DNA from: Methylomonas rosea
GTDB taxonomy: Bacteria > Pseudomonadota > Gammaproteobacteria > Methylococcales > Methylomonadaceae
Length of the DNA stretch: 64,000 bases
Assembly: GCF_024505055.1 (NCBI RefSeq)
Contig: NZ_JANIBL010000009.1
Coordinates: 34,238-98,237, forward strand
Direction: 5' to 3'
Position numbers and translations under genes: made by a program. The notes under the pieces were generated by a model that was not told the origin of the DNA, did not search any database, and worked only from the letters and a program-made list of their open reading frames with translations. Shown piece by piece: positions 1 to 7,709 of the stretch (positions are counted from its first letter, which is position 1; each line of letters starts with the position of its first letter).

Positions 1-1574
1 TCGACATCGTGCGTGACCACAATCGCGGTCACGTGGGTGCGTTCCCAGACTTCCATCAATACTTCCTGCAACTCCCAGCGTGTCAACGAATCCAGCATGC
101 CGAACGGTTCGTCTAGCAACAGTAATTTGGGCGATAGGGCAAAGGCGCGGGCTATACCGACGCGTTGGCGCATGCCGTTGGACATGTCGGCGGCTTTTTT
201 GAACATTGCGTCGGCCAGACCGACGCGAGTGAGATAATATTCAACGATGTCGTCGCGTTCATCTTGGCTGGCATGCGGATAGACTTTATCGACACCCAGC
301 ATCACGTTTTCGAAGGCGGTCAGCCAGGGAAACAGGCTGGGGGCTTGAAACACCACGCCGCGATCCGGGCCGGCGCCGTCGATTTCCCGGTTATCCAAGA
401 CAATGCCGCCTTCGGAAATCTCATTCAGACCTGCGGTCATCGACAACACCGTGGATTTACCGCAACCGGAGTGGCCGATAATGGAAATGAATTCGCCTTT
501 CTTCATTTTCAAATCAAAGCCGTCTACCACTTTGACGGTGCTGTTGCCATCCGGAGTGGGGTAGATTTTCGACAGACCGGCAAATTCCAGGTAACGGGCT
601 TTGCCCAGATCGCGGGCACTGGGTTTCAGTGCGGACGTATCCAATTTCCAATCGTTGCTGGTATTGGGACGTACATCCGGCAGTTTCAGTTTGTCGCCGG
701 TGTCGGCTTGCGCTTTTTCCATGCCGATATTCATTAGATAGCGGGTGATTTCGGCGCGCAGGCGTTTAAATTCTTCGTTATGGTTCAGCGCGGTGCGGTC
801 GCGCGGCCGTTCCAGATTGATCGTAAAGGCCGGGCCGAAGCTAGCGTCCGGACCGGGGTTGAGCGGAATCACCCGGTCGGCCATGTAAATGGCTTCGTCC
901 ACGTCGTTGGTAATCAGGATGACGGTCTTTTTATCCTGTTCCCAGATTTGCAGGATTTCATCTTGCAGATTGCCCCTGGTCAGTGCATCCAGGGCGCTTA
1001 GCGGTTCGTCCAGCAGCAAAATATCCGGATTGGCGGCCAGCGCGCGGGCCACGTTGACGCGTTGGCGCATGCCGCCGGACAGTTCGCCCGGCTTTTTGTC
1101 CATCGCCCGGCCCAGGTTCACCATTTTTACGTATTTCTCGGTGTGCGCGCGGCGTTGTTCCGGCGACCAGTCCTTGAAGATGGTATCCACCGCCAGCGCC
1201 ACGTTTTGATAAACAGTCAACCAGGGCATCAAGGAATAGTTTTGAAATACCACGCCGCGATCCGGTCCGGGTTCGGTGATGGGCTGGCCCTGTTTTAATA
1301 GTTCGCCGCTATCGGCATGGATTAAACCGGCGATCATCGATACCAAGGTAGTTTTGCCGCTGCCGGAAAAACCGACGATGGCGATAAACTCGCCTTCGCG
1401 AATATCCAGATTAATGTCTCTCAGGATGGAGGTTTTATCTTTGCCTTCTCCGTAGGACTTAGAGACATTTTTTAACTCTACTAGCGGCTTATAGGCATCG
1501 TTGGCGGGAGCGGAAGACATGGCGGATTGTTTGTGCATGGAAAGTTCGATGATTTTTGCTTGGGCGGCGCTCAT
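1..1574 (-). CDS. Nitrate ABC transporter, fused double ATP-binding protein (partial)
   Basis: The gene starts at 1574 (GAGG seven bases upstream) and runs off the left edge, so the C-terminus is missing. Two complete ABC ATPase domains are visible in one chain. Domain 1 (about residues 30-270) has Walker [10 protein letters not shown], signature LSGGMRQR and Walker B ILLLDEP. Domain 2 (about 345 onward) has Walker [10 protein letters not shown], signature MSNGMRQR and Walker B LLLLDEP, then TTHDVD-like VVTHDVD. They would energise nitrate import through the permease encoded 10 bases upstream. The H-loop of domain 1 reads TNDVDE, with Asn in place of His, while domain 2 keeps the His. Cyanobacterial NrtC and NrtD are separate proteins; here two ATPases are fused. 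The family assignment is firm. Nitrate as the substrate rests on the nrtA neighbour and leader. Confidence 0.9.
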   Translation of the reverse strand, partial: MSAAQAKIIELSMHKQSAMSSAPANDAYKPLVELKNVSKSYGEGKDKTSILRDINLDIREGEFIAIVGFSGSGKTTLVSMIAGLIHADSGELLKQGQPITEPGPDRGVVFQNYSLMPWLTVYQNVALAVDTIFKDWSPEQRRAHTEKYVKMVNLGRAMDKKPGELSGGMRQRVNVARALAANPDILLLDEPLSALDALTRGNLQDEILQIWEQDKKTVILITNDVDEAIYMADRVIPLNPGPDASFGPAFTINLERPRDRTALNHNEEFKRLRAEITRYLMNIGMEKAQADTGDKLKLPDVRPNTSNDWKLDTSALKPSARDLGKARYLEFAGLSKIYPTPDGNSTVKVVDGFDLKMKKGEFISIIGHSGCGKSTVLSMTAGLNEISEGGIVLDNREIDGAGPDRGVVFQAPSLFPWLTAFENVMLGVDKVYPHASQDERDDIVEYYLTRVGLADAMFKKAADMSNGMRQRVGIARAFALSPKLLLLDEPFGMLDSLTRWELQEVLMEVWERTHVTAIVVTHDV

Positions 1575-1584
1575 GACGGTATCC

Positions 1585-2598
1585 TCAGATTTTTTGGAAC
1601 GAGAACAGGTTTTGTAAAGAGTGCATTACCCGGTCGAGAATGAAACCGATAATACCGATGGTAAATACCGCCACCATGATTCTGCTCAAGGAGTTGGAGC
1701 TGCCGTTCTGGAATTCGTCCCAGACGAATTTGCCTAAACCGGGGTTTTGCGCCAGCATCTCGGCAGCGATCAAGACCATCCAACCCACGCCCAAGGATAG
1801 GCGCATGCCGGTAAAGATATAAGGTAAAGCCGAGGGCAGAATGATGCGTTTGATTTGCGTGGCCCAATCCAGCCTTAGTACTTTGCCGACATTTACCAGG
1901 TCGCGGTCAATGGAGGACACGCCCACGGCGGTGTTGATCAGTGTTGGCCACAAGGAACATAAGGTCACGGTAATCGCCGAGGTGACGAAGGATTTGGCAA
2001 ACCAGGAATCGTCGTCGGTAACATACATCGCACTCACCACCAGGGTGACGATGGGCAGCCAGGCCAGAGGCGATACCGGTTTGAAGATTTGGATCAGCGG
2101 ATTGAACGCTGTATTCAGCACCGGACTCATTCCGCAAACGATGCCCAATGGCACGGCGATCAGCGTGGCGATGATAAAGCCGGCAAACACGGTACGCAGG
2201 CTGGTAAAAATTTGGTCCAGATAAGTCGGTTTGCCGGTGTAGGGGCGCGGCTTGATTTCGGCTTTGGGGTCTTCGGCCAGTTTTTCCTTATTGCGCAGTT
2301 CCTGACGTTGATAAAACTCGGCCATTTTGGTTTTTTCGGCATAGTGTTCGGTCACCAGGCCGCTCACTTCCGACCAGACCGCGACCGGACCGGGAATGGC
2401 GCCCAAGCTGGTATTGATGCGCGCGGCTGTTACACTCCAAAATCCCAGAAATAAGATGAAAGCGATGATGGGGACGCCCATGACCAGCCATAACTGGCGC
2501 ATTTGTTGGGCAGGATTTTCACCGGCGGCTATTTTCACCAGGGGTACGAACCAGGTCAGGCCGGTGATGTTGAAGAATTTGATCAGTGTATTAGTCAT
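1585..2598 (-). CDS. nrtB: Nitrate ABC transporter permease NrtB
   Basis: A 337-residue inner-membrane permease of the NrtB/SsuC/TauC type. The N-terminal helix (about residues 38-58) is followed by a hydrophilic charged stretch (about 85-130), then the core helices of a BPD_transp_1 domain from about 135. The cytoplasmic EAA-type loop is recognisable around [19 protein letters not shown], where the permease docks on the ATPase. It would form the membrane channel for nitrate delivered by NrtA. It lies 91 bases after nrtA, with a terminator-like hairpin in that gap, and 10 bases before the ATPase gene. It is therefore the middle gene of the nrtA-nrtB-ATPase operon. Family membership is clear; bicarbonate (Cmp) or cyanate transport is a less likely alternative. 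Confidence 0.9.
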   Translation of the reverse strand: MTNTLIKFFNITGLTWFVPLVKIAAGENPAQQMRQLWLVMGVPIIAFILFLGFWSVTAARINTSLGAIPGPVAVWSEVSGLVTEHYAEKTKMAEFYQRQELRNKEKLAEDPKAEIKPRPYTGKPTYLDQIFTSLRTVFAGFIIATLIAVPLGIVCGMSPVLNTAFNPLIQIFKPVSPLAWLPIVTLVVSAMYVTDDDSWFAKSFVTSAITVTLCSLWPTLINTAVGVSSIDRDLVNVGKVLRLDWATQIKRIILPSALPYIFTGMRLSLGVGWMVLIAAEMLAQNPGLGKFVWDEFQNGSSNSLSRIMVAVFTIGIIGFILDRVMHSLQNLFSFQKI

Positions 2599-2629
2599 GT
2601 CTTTACTCGCTTGTCTTAATGGTGTCGGT

Positions 2630-2651
2630 AAAAAAGATGCGTCCGTGCATC
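2630..2651 (-). terminator. Intercistronic terminator-like hairpin between nrtA and nrtB
   Basis: Read on the minus strand: stem GATGC/GCATC around hexaloop ACGGAC, followed by six T. It sits between the nrtA stop and nrtB start. A weak internal terminator here would give more binding protein than permease. The hexaloop has A at position 1 and G at position 4, the pattern recognised by ANTAR antiterminators, so it could also be regulated. The stem is only five base pairs. Confidence 0.5.
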
Positions 2652-2689
2652 AACATACGATCCTTGTGTAGAGCACCCACCAGAGTTTC

Positions 2690-4084
2690 TTAGTCGACAA
2701 TCTTGCCGCCGGAGACGGTTTGTTTGCCTTTCAAGCCAATCGGAAATTTGGCCAGATAATCGTTAGGTTTGTTGGCATCGAAGGGGATTTTGTCGATGAA
2801 AAAGTTTTGTGATGGCTTAATACCGGTATCGGCTGGAAAGTCTTCCGCTTTGGCTTTGCCTTCGGCGACCAATTCTTTCGCAGCAGCCAGATAGATGTCA
2901 GGGCGATAAACTTTTTTCGCGGTTTCCAGATACCAGTTGTCGGGTTTGTATTCGTTGATCATGCCCCAGCGGCGCAGCTGCGTTAGGTACCAGACCGCGC
3001 TGCTGTAAGAAGGGTAGCTGGCGCCGTGGCGGAAGAAGGTGTTGAAGTCGGGCAAGGCGCGTTTGTCGCCTTTTTCGTATTCAAAAGTACCGTTCATGCT
3101 GGCGGCCAATACATCGACATCTGCGCCTACATATTGTTTTTGCGAGAGCATTTCGATGGCTTCTTTACGATTTTTATTGTTTTCGGCGTCCAACCACATG
3201 GCGGCGCGAATCAAGGCTTTGGTGACAGCTAAGTGAGTATTGGGATACTTGTCTGCCCAGGCTTGGGTGACACCAAACACTTTTTCCGGGGTGTCTTTCC
3301 AGAGTTCTTCGTCCGTGATGACCGGCACGCCGATGCCTTTAAAGACGGCTTGTTGGTTCCAAGGCTCGCCCACGCAGTAGCCGTAAATAGTACCGGATTC
3401 CAATGTAGCCGGCATTTGCGGCGGCGGCGTTACAGCCAATAGTGCCTCGGCGTTGATTTGCCCGGACGTGTCTTGCGGCGGCGCGTAAAAACCGGGATTA
3501 ATGCCGCCGGCGGCCAGCCAGTAACGCAGTTTCACGTTGTGGCTGCCGGGTGGAAAAGTCATGGCCATGTTGAACGGCTTGCCTTCCGCTTTAAACTTAT
3601 CGACAACCGGTTTCAATGCATCCGCTTTAATCGGATGCACGGGCTTGCCGCCTTCCATGGCCACGTTGGCTTTCATTTGCTTCCAGATGTCGTTGGACAC
3701 AGTAATGGCGTTGCCGTTAAAGCCCATGCTGAATGCAGAGACAATATCCGCCTTGGTGCCGTAGCCGGCGCTGTAACCCAAGGGTGCGGCTGCCAGCATG
3801 TGCGAGCCGTCCAGTTCGCCATTGATTACCCGGTCCATCACTACCTTCCAATTGGCTTGCGCCTCCAATTGGACGAACAGGCCTTCTTCCTCGAAAAAGC
3901 CTTTTTCAGCTGCCACCGCCAGCGGTGCCATGTCGGTCAGTTTAATAAAGCCGAATTTCAAGTCCTCTTTTTCCAGTTTGCCGGCGGCGTAACTGTGGTT
4001 GGAAAAGCCCAATACCGCCAGTGCGACGACCGAGCTTAGCGCGGCGGCTAGTGTCTTTGGGGTGAATATGCTGTTCTGTTTCAT
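2690..4084 (-). CDS. nrtA: Nitrate-binding periplasmic protein NrtA
   Basis: A 464-residue substrate-binding protein of the NrtA/CmpA family, the extracytoplasmic receptor that hands nitrate to the permease. I chose ATG 4084 (protein MKQNSIF...) because AGGAAA lies just upstream and a Sec signal peptide follows directly, with likely cleavage after SYA near residue 33. A longer reading from 4117 would run back to within a base of the attenuator's T-tract. The mature protein shows the family hallmarks [19 protein letters not shown] near its start and [18 protein letters not shown] in the middle. It is the first gene of the nrt operon. Because it is exported, it is not the cytoplasmic nitrate sensor NasS, which belongs to the same fold family. 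Bicarbonate-binding CmpA is the main alternative, but the nitrogen-type leader argues for nitrate. Confidence 0.92.
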   Translation of the reverse strand: MKQNSIFTPKTLAAALSSVVALAVLGFSNHSYAAGKLEKEDLKFGFIKLTDMAPLAVAAEKGFFEEEGLFVQLEAQANWKVVMDRVINGELDGSHMLAAAPLGYSAGYGTKADIVSAFSMGFNGNAITVSNDIWKQMKANVAMEGGKPVHPIKADALKPVVDKFKAEGKPFNMAMTFPPGSHNVKLRYWLAAGGINPGFYAPPQDTSGQINAEALLAVTPPPQMPATLESGTIYGYCVGEPWNQQAVFKGIGVPVITDEELWKDTPEKVFGVTQAWADKYPNTHLAVTKALIRAAMWLDAENNKNRKEAIEMLSQKQYVGADVDVLAASMNGTFEYEKGDKRALPDFNTFFRHGASYPSYSSAVWYLTQLRRWGMINEYKPDNWYLETAKKVYRPDIYLAAAKELVAEGKAKAEDFPADTGIKPSQNFFIDKIPFDANKPNDYLAKFPIGLKGKQTVSGGKIVD

Positions 4085-4115
4085 ATCGTTTCCTGTCAAT
4101 TGAGAAAAATTGGCC

Positions 4116-4169
4116 AAAAAAAAGGCGTCTATGTCCGACTTGCTTGCAAGCCGGACAGTAGACGCCTTT
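4116..4169 (-). terminator. Attenuator terminator in the nrtA leader
   Basis: On the minus strand a long stem (outer arm AAAGGCGTCTA pairing with TAGACGCCTTT, inner arm TGTCCG pairing with CGGACA, then CTTGC/GCAAG) runs into eight consecutive T, only about 30 bases before the nrtA start codon. A terminator in front of the first gene, inside its own leader, implies attenuation. Its 5' arm is also the loop and 3' arm of the P2 hairpin, so the two structures exclude each other. Confidence 0.88.
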
Positions 4170-4224
4170 GTCTTTAGTGCTCAACAGTGAGCGGGGTTTT
4201 GGTTTACCACTCCTACACTGGAGT
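4160..4224 (-). promoter_or_regulatory. ANTAR-type antiterminator leader of the nrt operon
   Basis: Three hairpins with hexanucleotide loops are visible on the minus strand, each with A at loop position 1 and G at position 4. They are ACTCC-AGTGTA-GGAGT (4209-4224), GCTC-ACTGTT-GAGC (4179-4192, taken as P1) and AGAC-AAAGGC-GTCT (4160-4173, taken as P2). P1 and P2 are five bases apart. P2 overlaps the 5' arm of the terminator at 4116-4169. Paired hexaloop hairpins upstream of a competing terminator are the known binding motif of ANTAR antiterminators (NasR, NasT, EutV). The likely ligand protein is the NasT homologue at 45327-45908. The structure is read by eye and not folded computationally. 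Confidence 0.75.
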
Positions 4225-4238
4225 ATTGCTTGTTACTT

Positions 4239-4254
4239 AGCAATGCTGATGCCA
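4239..4254 (-). promoter_or_regulatory. Sigma-54-type promoter candidate for nrtA
   Basis: Minus-strand TGGCATCAGCATTGCT fits the -24/-12 pattern with GG-N10-GC spacing. A start about 12 bases downstream (near 4228) would begin the transcript just before the first hexaloop hairpin, giving a leader of about 145 bases. A 6-bp inverted repeat (4225-4244) overlaps the -12 element. Confidence 0.6.
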
Positions 4255-4658
4255 GTTTGATAATTTTTGTGATAGTTATTTATAAAAAACATTTATAAAC
4301 AGTATGTTACGGCTATTTTTACTTGCACCTGTTTTTGGGGGACTTGGCGAGTGCATCTCGGCTAGGAAAAAAAGATGCACTCTATTGATTCGGAGGTGCT
4401 TTTTTTGCACATGCGTGGTGCATGGGGACTGGGGAGTTCTCTCGGCAGTGTGGTGAACGCCTTGGCTGTTGCCGGGAGTGCGCACATAGCCATTTTATGC
4501 GGCATAAATGCGCTGAAAAATCTCAATATGCCGATTGGCTGCACCATCAAGACAAACTTGTATAGCCCAAAGCGAATCATTCACGCCGGGTGCGAAACAG
4601 AGTACGATGCAGCGAGTTTTATGTTGACGGGTCAATCGAATTTACGCCGGGGCGGATT
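4255..4658. other. Intergenic region upstream of nrtA, no convincing gene
   Basis: About 400 bases between the nrt promoter and the gene at 4659. The part nearest nrtA (4261-4310) is very AT-rich and may hold activator or alternative promoter sites. Both strands are open for 60-95 codons in places, but no reading has a ribosome site or recognisable product. Confidence 0.5.
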
Positions 4659-5048
4659 ATGAAATACATCGTAAAACAAATTGCCGATGACTTTATCTTT
4701 GATGAAATGGAGCAGGCTAGGAAGCAGTTTGTCGAGGCGCTGAATTACACCATGGAAAGCGCCACGATTTTCTTCGATAAAAATCCTACCAACCCGCTGG
4801 ATTTTTTTATTGCCTACGATTTTCAGCAAAAGCACGGCGACCCGGTGGTATACGGTTTCAATTTGCGGGATGAAATGATCCGGATTTTCAATTTGGACGA
4901 CAACAAAACCCATTCGTCGCCATTGGCGTTGGCAATCAGCCAGCAGTTGAAAAAACTGGCTGAGGAACTTGAAGAACGTTACGACCCGGAACCGACCAAG
5001 ACCATCGCCGAAACGCAAGAAAAAAAAAGACACGCAATATGCCAGTAG
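4659..5048 (+). CDS. Conserved-looking hypothetical protein, 3' end frameshifted at A9 run
   Basis: As read, 129 residues from ATG 4659, preceded by a GGGGCGG stretch. I do not recognise the family. The protein is acidic and mixed alpha/beta in appearance, with no signal peptide or membrane segment. It is rich in helix-forming charged residues near the end (QQLKKLAEELEER). The frame closes at TAG 5046-5048, shortly after a run of nine A (5020-5028). The +1 frame across that run stays open to 5202 and continues with similar charged composition, so the intact protein may be about 180 residues. No operon partners: nrtA is divergent upstream and a PEP-CTERM gene is convergent downstream. Confidence 0.6.
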   Translation: MKYIVKQIADDFIFDEMEQARKQFVEALNYTMESATIFFDKNPTNPLDFFIAYDFQQKHGDPVVYGFNLRDEMIRIFNLDDNKTHSSPLALAISQQLKKLAEELEERYDPEPTKTIAETQEKKRHAICQ

Positions 5049-5202
5049 CATCAATCGGTCTTATCGCGATGTGCTTAGAGAAGCCATAGAAAAAGACCGG
5101 GCCGAGCAATTGCGGAAAACCGAGGCAGAGGCTTCCGCAACAGACGACGGCTACCAACGCCATACCATTTTATTGGGCAGCAAAAGCGCGGCCAAATCCT
5201 GA
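5029..5202 (+). other. Probable C-terminal continuation of the 4659 gene in the +1 frame
   Basis: If one A is removed from the run at 5020-5028, the reading frame of the gene at 4659 continues here to TGA 5200-5202, adding about 57 residues (including INRSYRDVLREAIEKDRAEQ). There is no start codon or ribosome site suggesting a separate gene. A real frameshift, transcriptional slippage or a homopolymer sequencing error would all look like this. Confidence 0.5.
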
Positions 5203-5250
5203 ACTTAGCTAAGCCTATCGACGAAGTTATTCACTCCGCCCTTAAAGCCT

Positions 5251-5267
5251 CATTCCCGCGAAAGCGG
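5251..5267. repeat. REP-like short palindrome
   Basis: CATTCCCGCGAAAGCGG matches the core of two other intergenic sites in the window (15935-15951 and 55687-55710), all with CCCGC-(A-rich)-GCGGG symmetry. It resembles the dispersed REP-type repeats common in proteobacterial intergenic DNA. Confidence 0.5.
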
Positions 5268-5480
5268 AGTCTGTTAGGCCGAGCAGCGAATCCAATATAG
5301 CCGCTTGGCTCCTACGTTCGTGGGAGCGATGAAATTTAAGGGCCGAGTTAATAAAGTCGGCGGCTAAACATCCTGCTTGGATTCAAGACCGAATCGGCAG
5401 TTTGTAAACGGCTGAAAAACTCATTGCGGATGCGCCAATAGAGACGTACCCGCAGGATTAATGTCGGAATTGAAAGGTGT

Positions 5481-6134
5481 TTAAGCAAGCGTTTTGCGCT
5501 TTTGCATACCCAGTGCGCCCATCAAACCCGACAGGAATAGCCAAACCGCTGTGGGCACCGGCACCGCGTTTACTGTGTAACTATCCACGGTGAAACGAAT
5601 TTGATCGTCGGCAAAATTAGCCAAACCGGGTACGTTAAAGTCCAACCAGCGCCAGTCGGGGCCGTTGATGGCGGATAAGGTAATAGCTGTCCAAGCATTT
5701 AAATCCGGCGGTGCGGTACCGTTCCACAATTGCCCGTCGGCATTGTCCTGTCTCAATCCGAATTGCATGTCGGGGTTCAGAAAGCCGTTCCAGTTGGTAT
5801 TGGATGTACTTGCGCCGGTCACGGTAAAACCGTCGCCGGGTAAAGTGGCCAAGCCATTTTGTTGATCATCCTGTACCAACATGTTGACCGGAGACGACAG
5901 CGTTGCGCTAAAGCCGTTGCTGAAAGTATTTGCAAATTCAGTGACGACACCAGTGCCGACATCGTAAATGAAATAACCCGACATAGCGCTGCCGACCGCA
6001 ACACCGTTTCCGGCCAATACGATCCCGATATCTGTGACCGAGCCGTTATAGTCGATACGAATTTCTTCGGCCTGGCTGGATAGCGGCAGCAAACCGGCGC
6101 TTGCCAGCAAAACATGGGCTAGTTTTGTTTTCAT
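5481..6134 (-). CDS. PEP-CTERM-type exported protein
   Basis: A 217-residue secreted protein. An N-terminal Sec signal peptide is present (MKTKLAHVLLASAGLLPLSSQA, cleavage near residue 22). The C-terminus has the layout of a sorting signal: VPVPTAVWLF, then a hydrophobic stretch (SGLMGALGM), then a basic tail (QKRK). This VPxPxAxWLF variant is recognised by exosortases, which move such proteins to the cell surface or into extracellular polysaccharide. The body is rich in Gly, Asn and Asp and resembles the beta-rich domains usual for this class. No exosortase gene is in the window. Start 6134 has GGAG five bases upstream. The specific function is unknown. Confidence 0.85.
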   Translation of the reverse strand: MKTKLAHVLLASAGLLPLSSQAEEIRIDYNGSVTDIGIVLAGNGVAVGSAMSGYFIYDVGTGVVTEFANTFSNGFSATLSSPVNMLVQDDQQNGLATLPGDGFTVTGASTSNTNWNGFLNPDMQFGLRQDNADGQLWNGTAPPDLNAWTAITLSAINGPDWRWLDFNVPGLANFADDQIRFTVDSYTVNAVPVPTAVWLFLSGLMGALGMQKRKTLA

Positions 6135-6335
6135 GATAACTCCTGAATAAAAAGTAGATTAGCTAAAGCCTTGTGGTACGGCCGGCTTTAAATGTTACCC
6201 ACCTGTAGGTTGGTGGCTTGGTGGGTAACGACAATCTATCGGGAGTTGGCAAGACTGGCTGTGACAAATTCCACTGGCGGCGTGTGGACTTATCCTCATC
6301 TGAATGAGTGTTCGGAGTCCAATGATGTGTTGAAC

Positions 6336-6512
6336 TTATACTGCCAACATCCAGCCGTTGGCATAAAAAACTTCAAACTCATTGAACATCACAAAGAATC
6401 TGCCGAATTTGATTTTGCCCGCCCCGGTTTCATTAAAGTCGGTTACGGTGCCGTCGCCATACCAATTACTGTGGATGACATCGCCGATTTGTATTTTTTC
6501 GTAGGTTTTCAT
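6336..6512 (-). CDS. Small hypothetical protein (58 residues)
   Basis: The start at ATG 6512 is supported by AAGGGG seven to eight bases upstream. The 58-residue product (MKTYEKIQIGDVIHSNWYG...) looks like a small all-beta, SH3-like fold because of alternating hydrophobic strands and Gly/Asn turns. It has no signal peptide. I do not recognise the family. It stands alone between the PEP-CTERM gene and the HD-GYP regulator, all on the minus strand. The plus strand is open across the same region but has no ribosome site. Confidence 0.6.
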   Translation of the reverse strand: MKTYEKIQIGDVIHSNWYGDGTVTDFNETGAGKIKFGRFFVMFNEFEVFYANGWMLAV

Positions 6513-6728
6513 AACACACCCCTTGTTATTTAATGACAAAGTTTAAGCAGCATAAAAAGTGCCAAAGCTGTTGAATTAAATTGGGTTTGTCCTATGTGGC
6601 CGCTAAGCCTTGTGGAATAAGGTGTGAGTGCTTAAAGGCCAATACTGGCAAAAACAGAAAGGCCGAATTCCCAGTTGAATCGTTACGGAAATTCGTCACC
6701 AATACGATATTTAGTAAATCCCGGGCGA

Positions 6729-7709
6729 TTATTGGCCCCATGCCGCTTTCAAGCGCAGGATTTCCGGCATTATTTCCATAAACAAGGCCAGCAGGCGCGG
6801 ATCGAAATGGCTGCCGGCCATGTTTTGCATGGATTTTAACGTCTCTTCCAGCGGCCACGGTTCTTTGTAGGGACGTTTCGTGGTCAACGCGTCGAACACA
6901 TCGGCAATCGCCACTATTCTGGCCGACTCCGGAATCGCTTCGCCGGCCAAGCCCAAAGGGTAACCGCTGCCGTCCCATTTTTCGTGGTGATGACGAGCAA
7001 TTTCCGCGGCCATTTTAAACACCGGATTGTCGCTTTTATTCAAGATGTCGTAGCCGATTTGCGAATGCGACTGCATGATGGGCCATTCCTCTTCGTTCAA
7101 CGCCCGCGCCGCTTTCAGAATACCGTGCGGAATGCCGATTTTACCGGTGTCGTGCGTGGGGGAGGCCAATTCCATCATCGCCACTTGCGACGGCGACCAG
7201 CCGGCGGCGCGGGCCAGCGCCGCCGAATACGCAGCCATCCGCCAGATGTGGTCGCCAGTGTAAGGGTCATTATAGTGGCCCGCATCGCCTAGCATTTCGA
7301 TGGCGGCGCGGGCAAGTTGGTCCAACTCGTCCACCCGTACCAGCGATAGATGAGTTTGCACCCGGCGCAGCACGATGGGGCCGGAGACCGGTTTTTGAAT
7401 GTAATCGACCGCACCGACATCGAAACCGCGCGCCTCGTTTTCCATTTCTCCCATGGCGGTGACGAAAATTACCGGGATTTTCGCGGTCAGCGGATCGGCT
7501 TTTAAATGCGTACACACTTGGTAGCCATCCATGTTCGGCATCATGATGTCAAGCAGAATAATGTCCGGTTGATGCTCTTTGGCTGCCGCCAGGGCTTTTT
7601 CGCCGTTGATGGCAAACAGCAGTTGAAAGCGATCTTTGAGGATCTGCTGGAGTACCTTTAAATTATTCGGTTCGTCGTCTACCAGCAGCACTTTATAGCT
7701 GTCTTTCAT
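6729..7709 (-). CDS. Response regulator with HD-GYP phosphodiesterase output
   Basis: 326 residues. Receiver domain (1-125): acidic pair in LLVDDE, phosphoacceptor Asp in IILLDIMMP, conserved Lys in QKPVS. HD-GYP domain (about 145-320): HD in PTHDTGKIGIP and the diagnostic HHEKWDGSGYP, so metal ligands and the GYP motif are intact and it should degrade cyclic di-GMP. The start codon overlaps the stop of the large hybrid kinase upstream by four bases (ATGA), so the two are translationally coupled. The kinase's terminal HPt domain is the natural phosphodonor. This pair would lower c-di-GMP in response to an extracytoplasmic signal, favouring a motile state (inference). Confidence 0.93.
   Translation of the reverse strand: MKDSYKVLLVDDEPNNLKVLQQILKDRFQLLFAINGEKALAAAKEHQPDIILLDIMMPNMDGYQVCTHLKADPLTAKIPVIFVTAMGEMENEARGFDVGAVDYIQKPVSGPIVLRRVQTHLSLVRVDELDQLARAAIEMLGDAGHYNDPYTGDHIWRMAAYSAALARAAGWSPSQVAMMELASPTHDTGKIGIPHGILKAARALNEEEWPIMQSHSQIGYDILNKSDNPVFKMAAEIARHHHEKWDGSGYPLGLAGEAIPESARIVAIADVFDALTTKRPYKEPWPLEETLKSMQNMAGSHFDPRLLALFMEIMPEILRLKAAWGQ

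Noticed and set aside
3458..4039. Long plus-strand reading antisense to nrtA
   Set aside because: Antisense shadow of a clear nrtA; no domain or start signal.
4225..4244. Inverted repeat ATTGCT/AGCAAT in the nrt leader as a first ANTAR hairpin
   Set aside because: Its loop has eight bases and it overlaps the -12 element, so a transcript from that promoter would not contain it whole. The hairpins at 4179-4192 and 4160-4173 fit better.
4375..4662. Plus-strand open reading of 95 codons before the 4659 gene
   Set aside because: No ribosome site, no recognisable product, and the opposite strand is equally open.
6192..6533. Plus-strand reading of 113 codons opposite the 58-residue gene
   Set aside because: No ribosome site, while the minus-strand gene has AAGGGG at the right distance.
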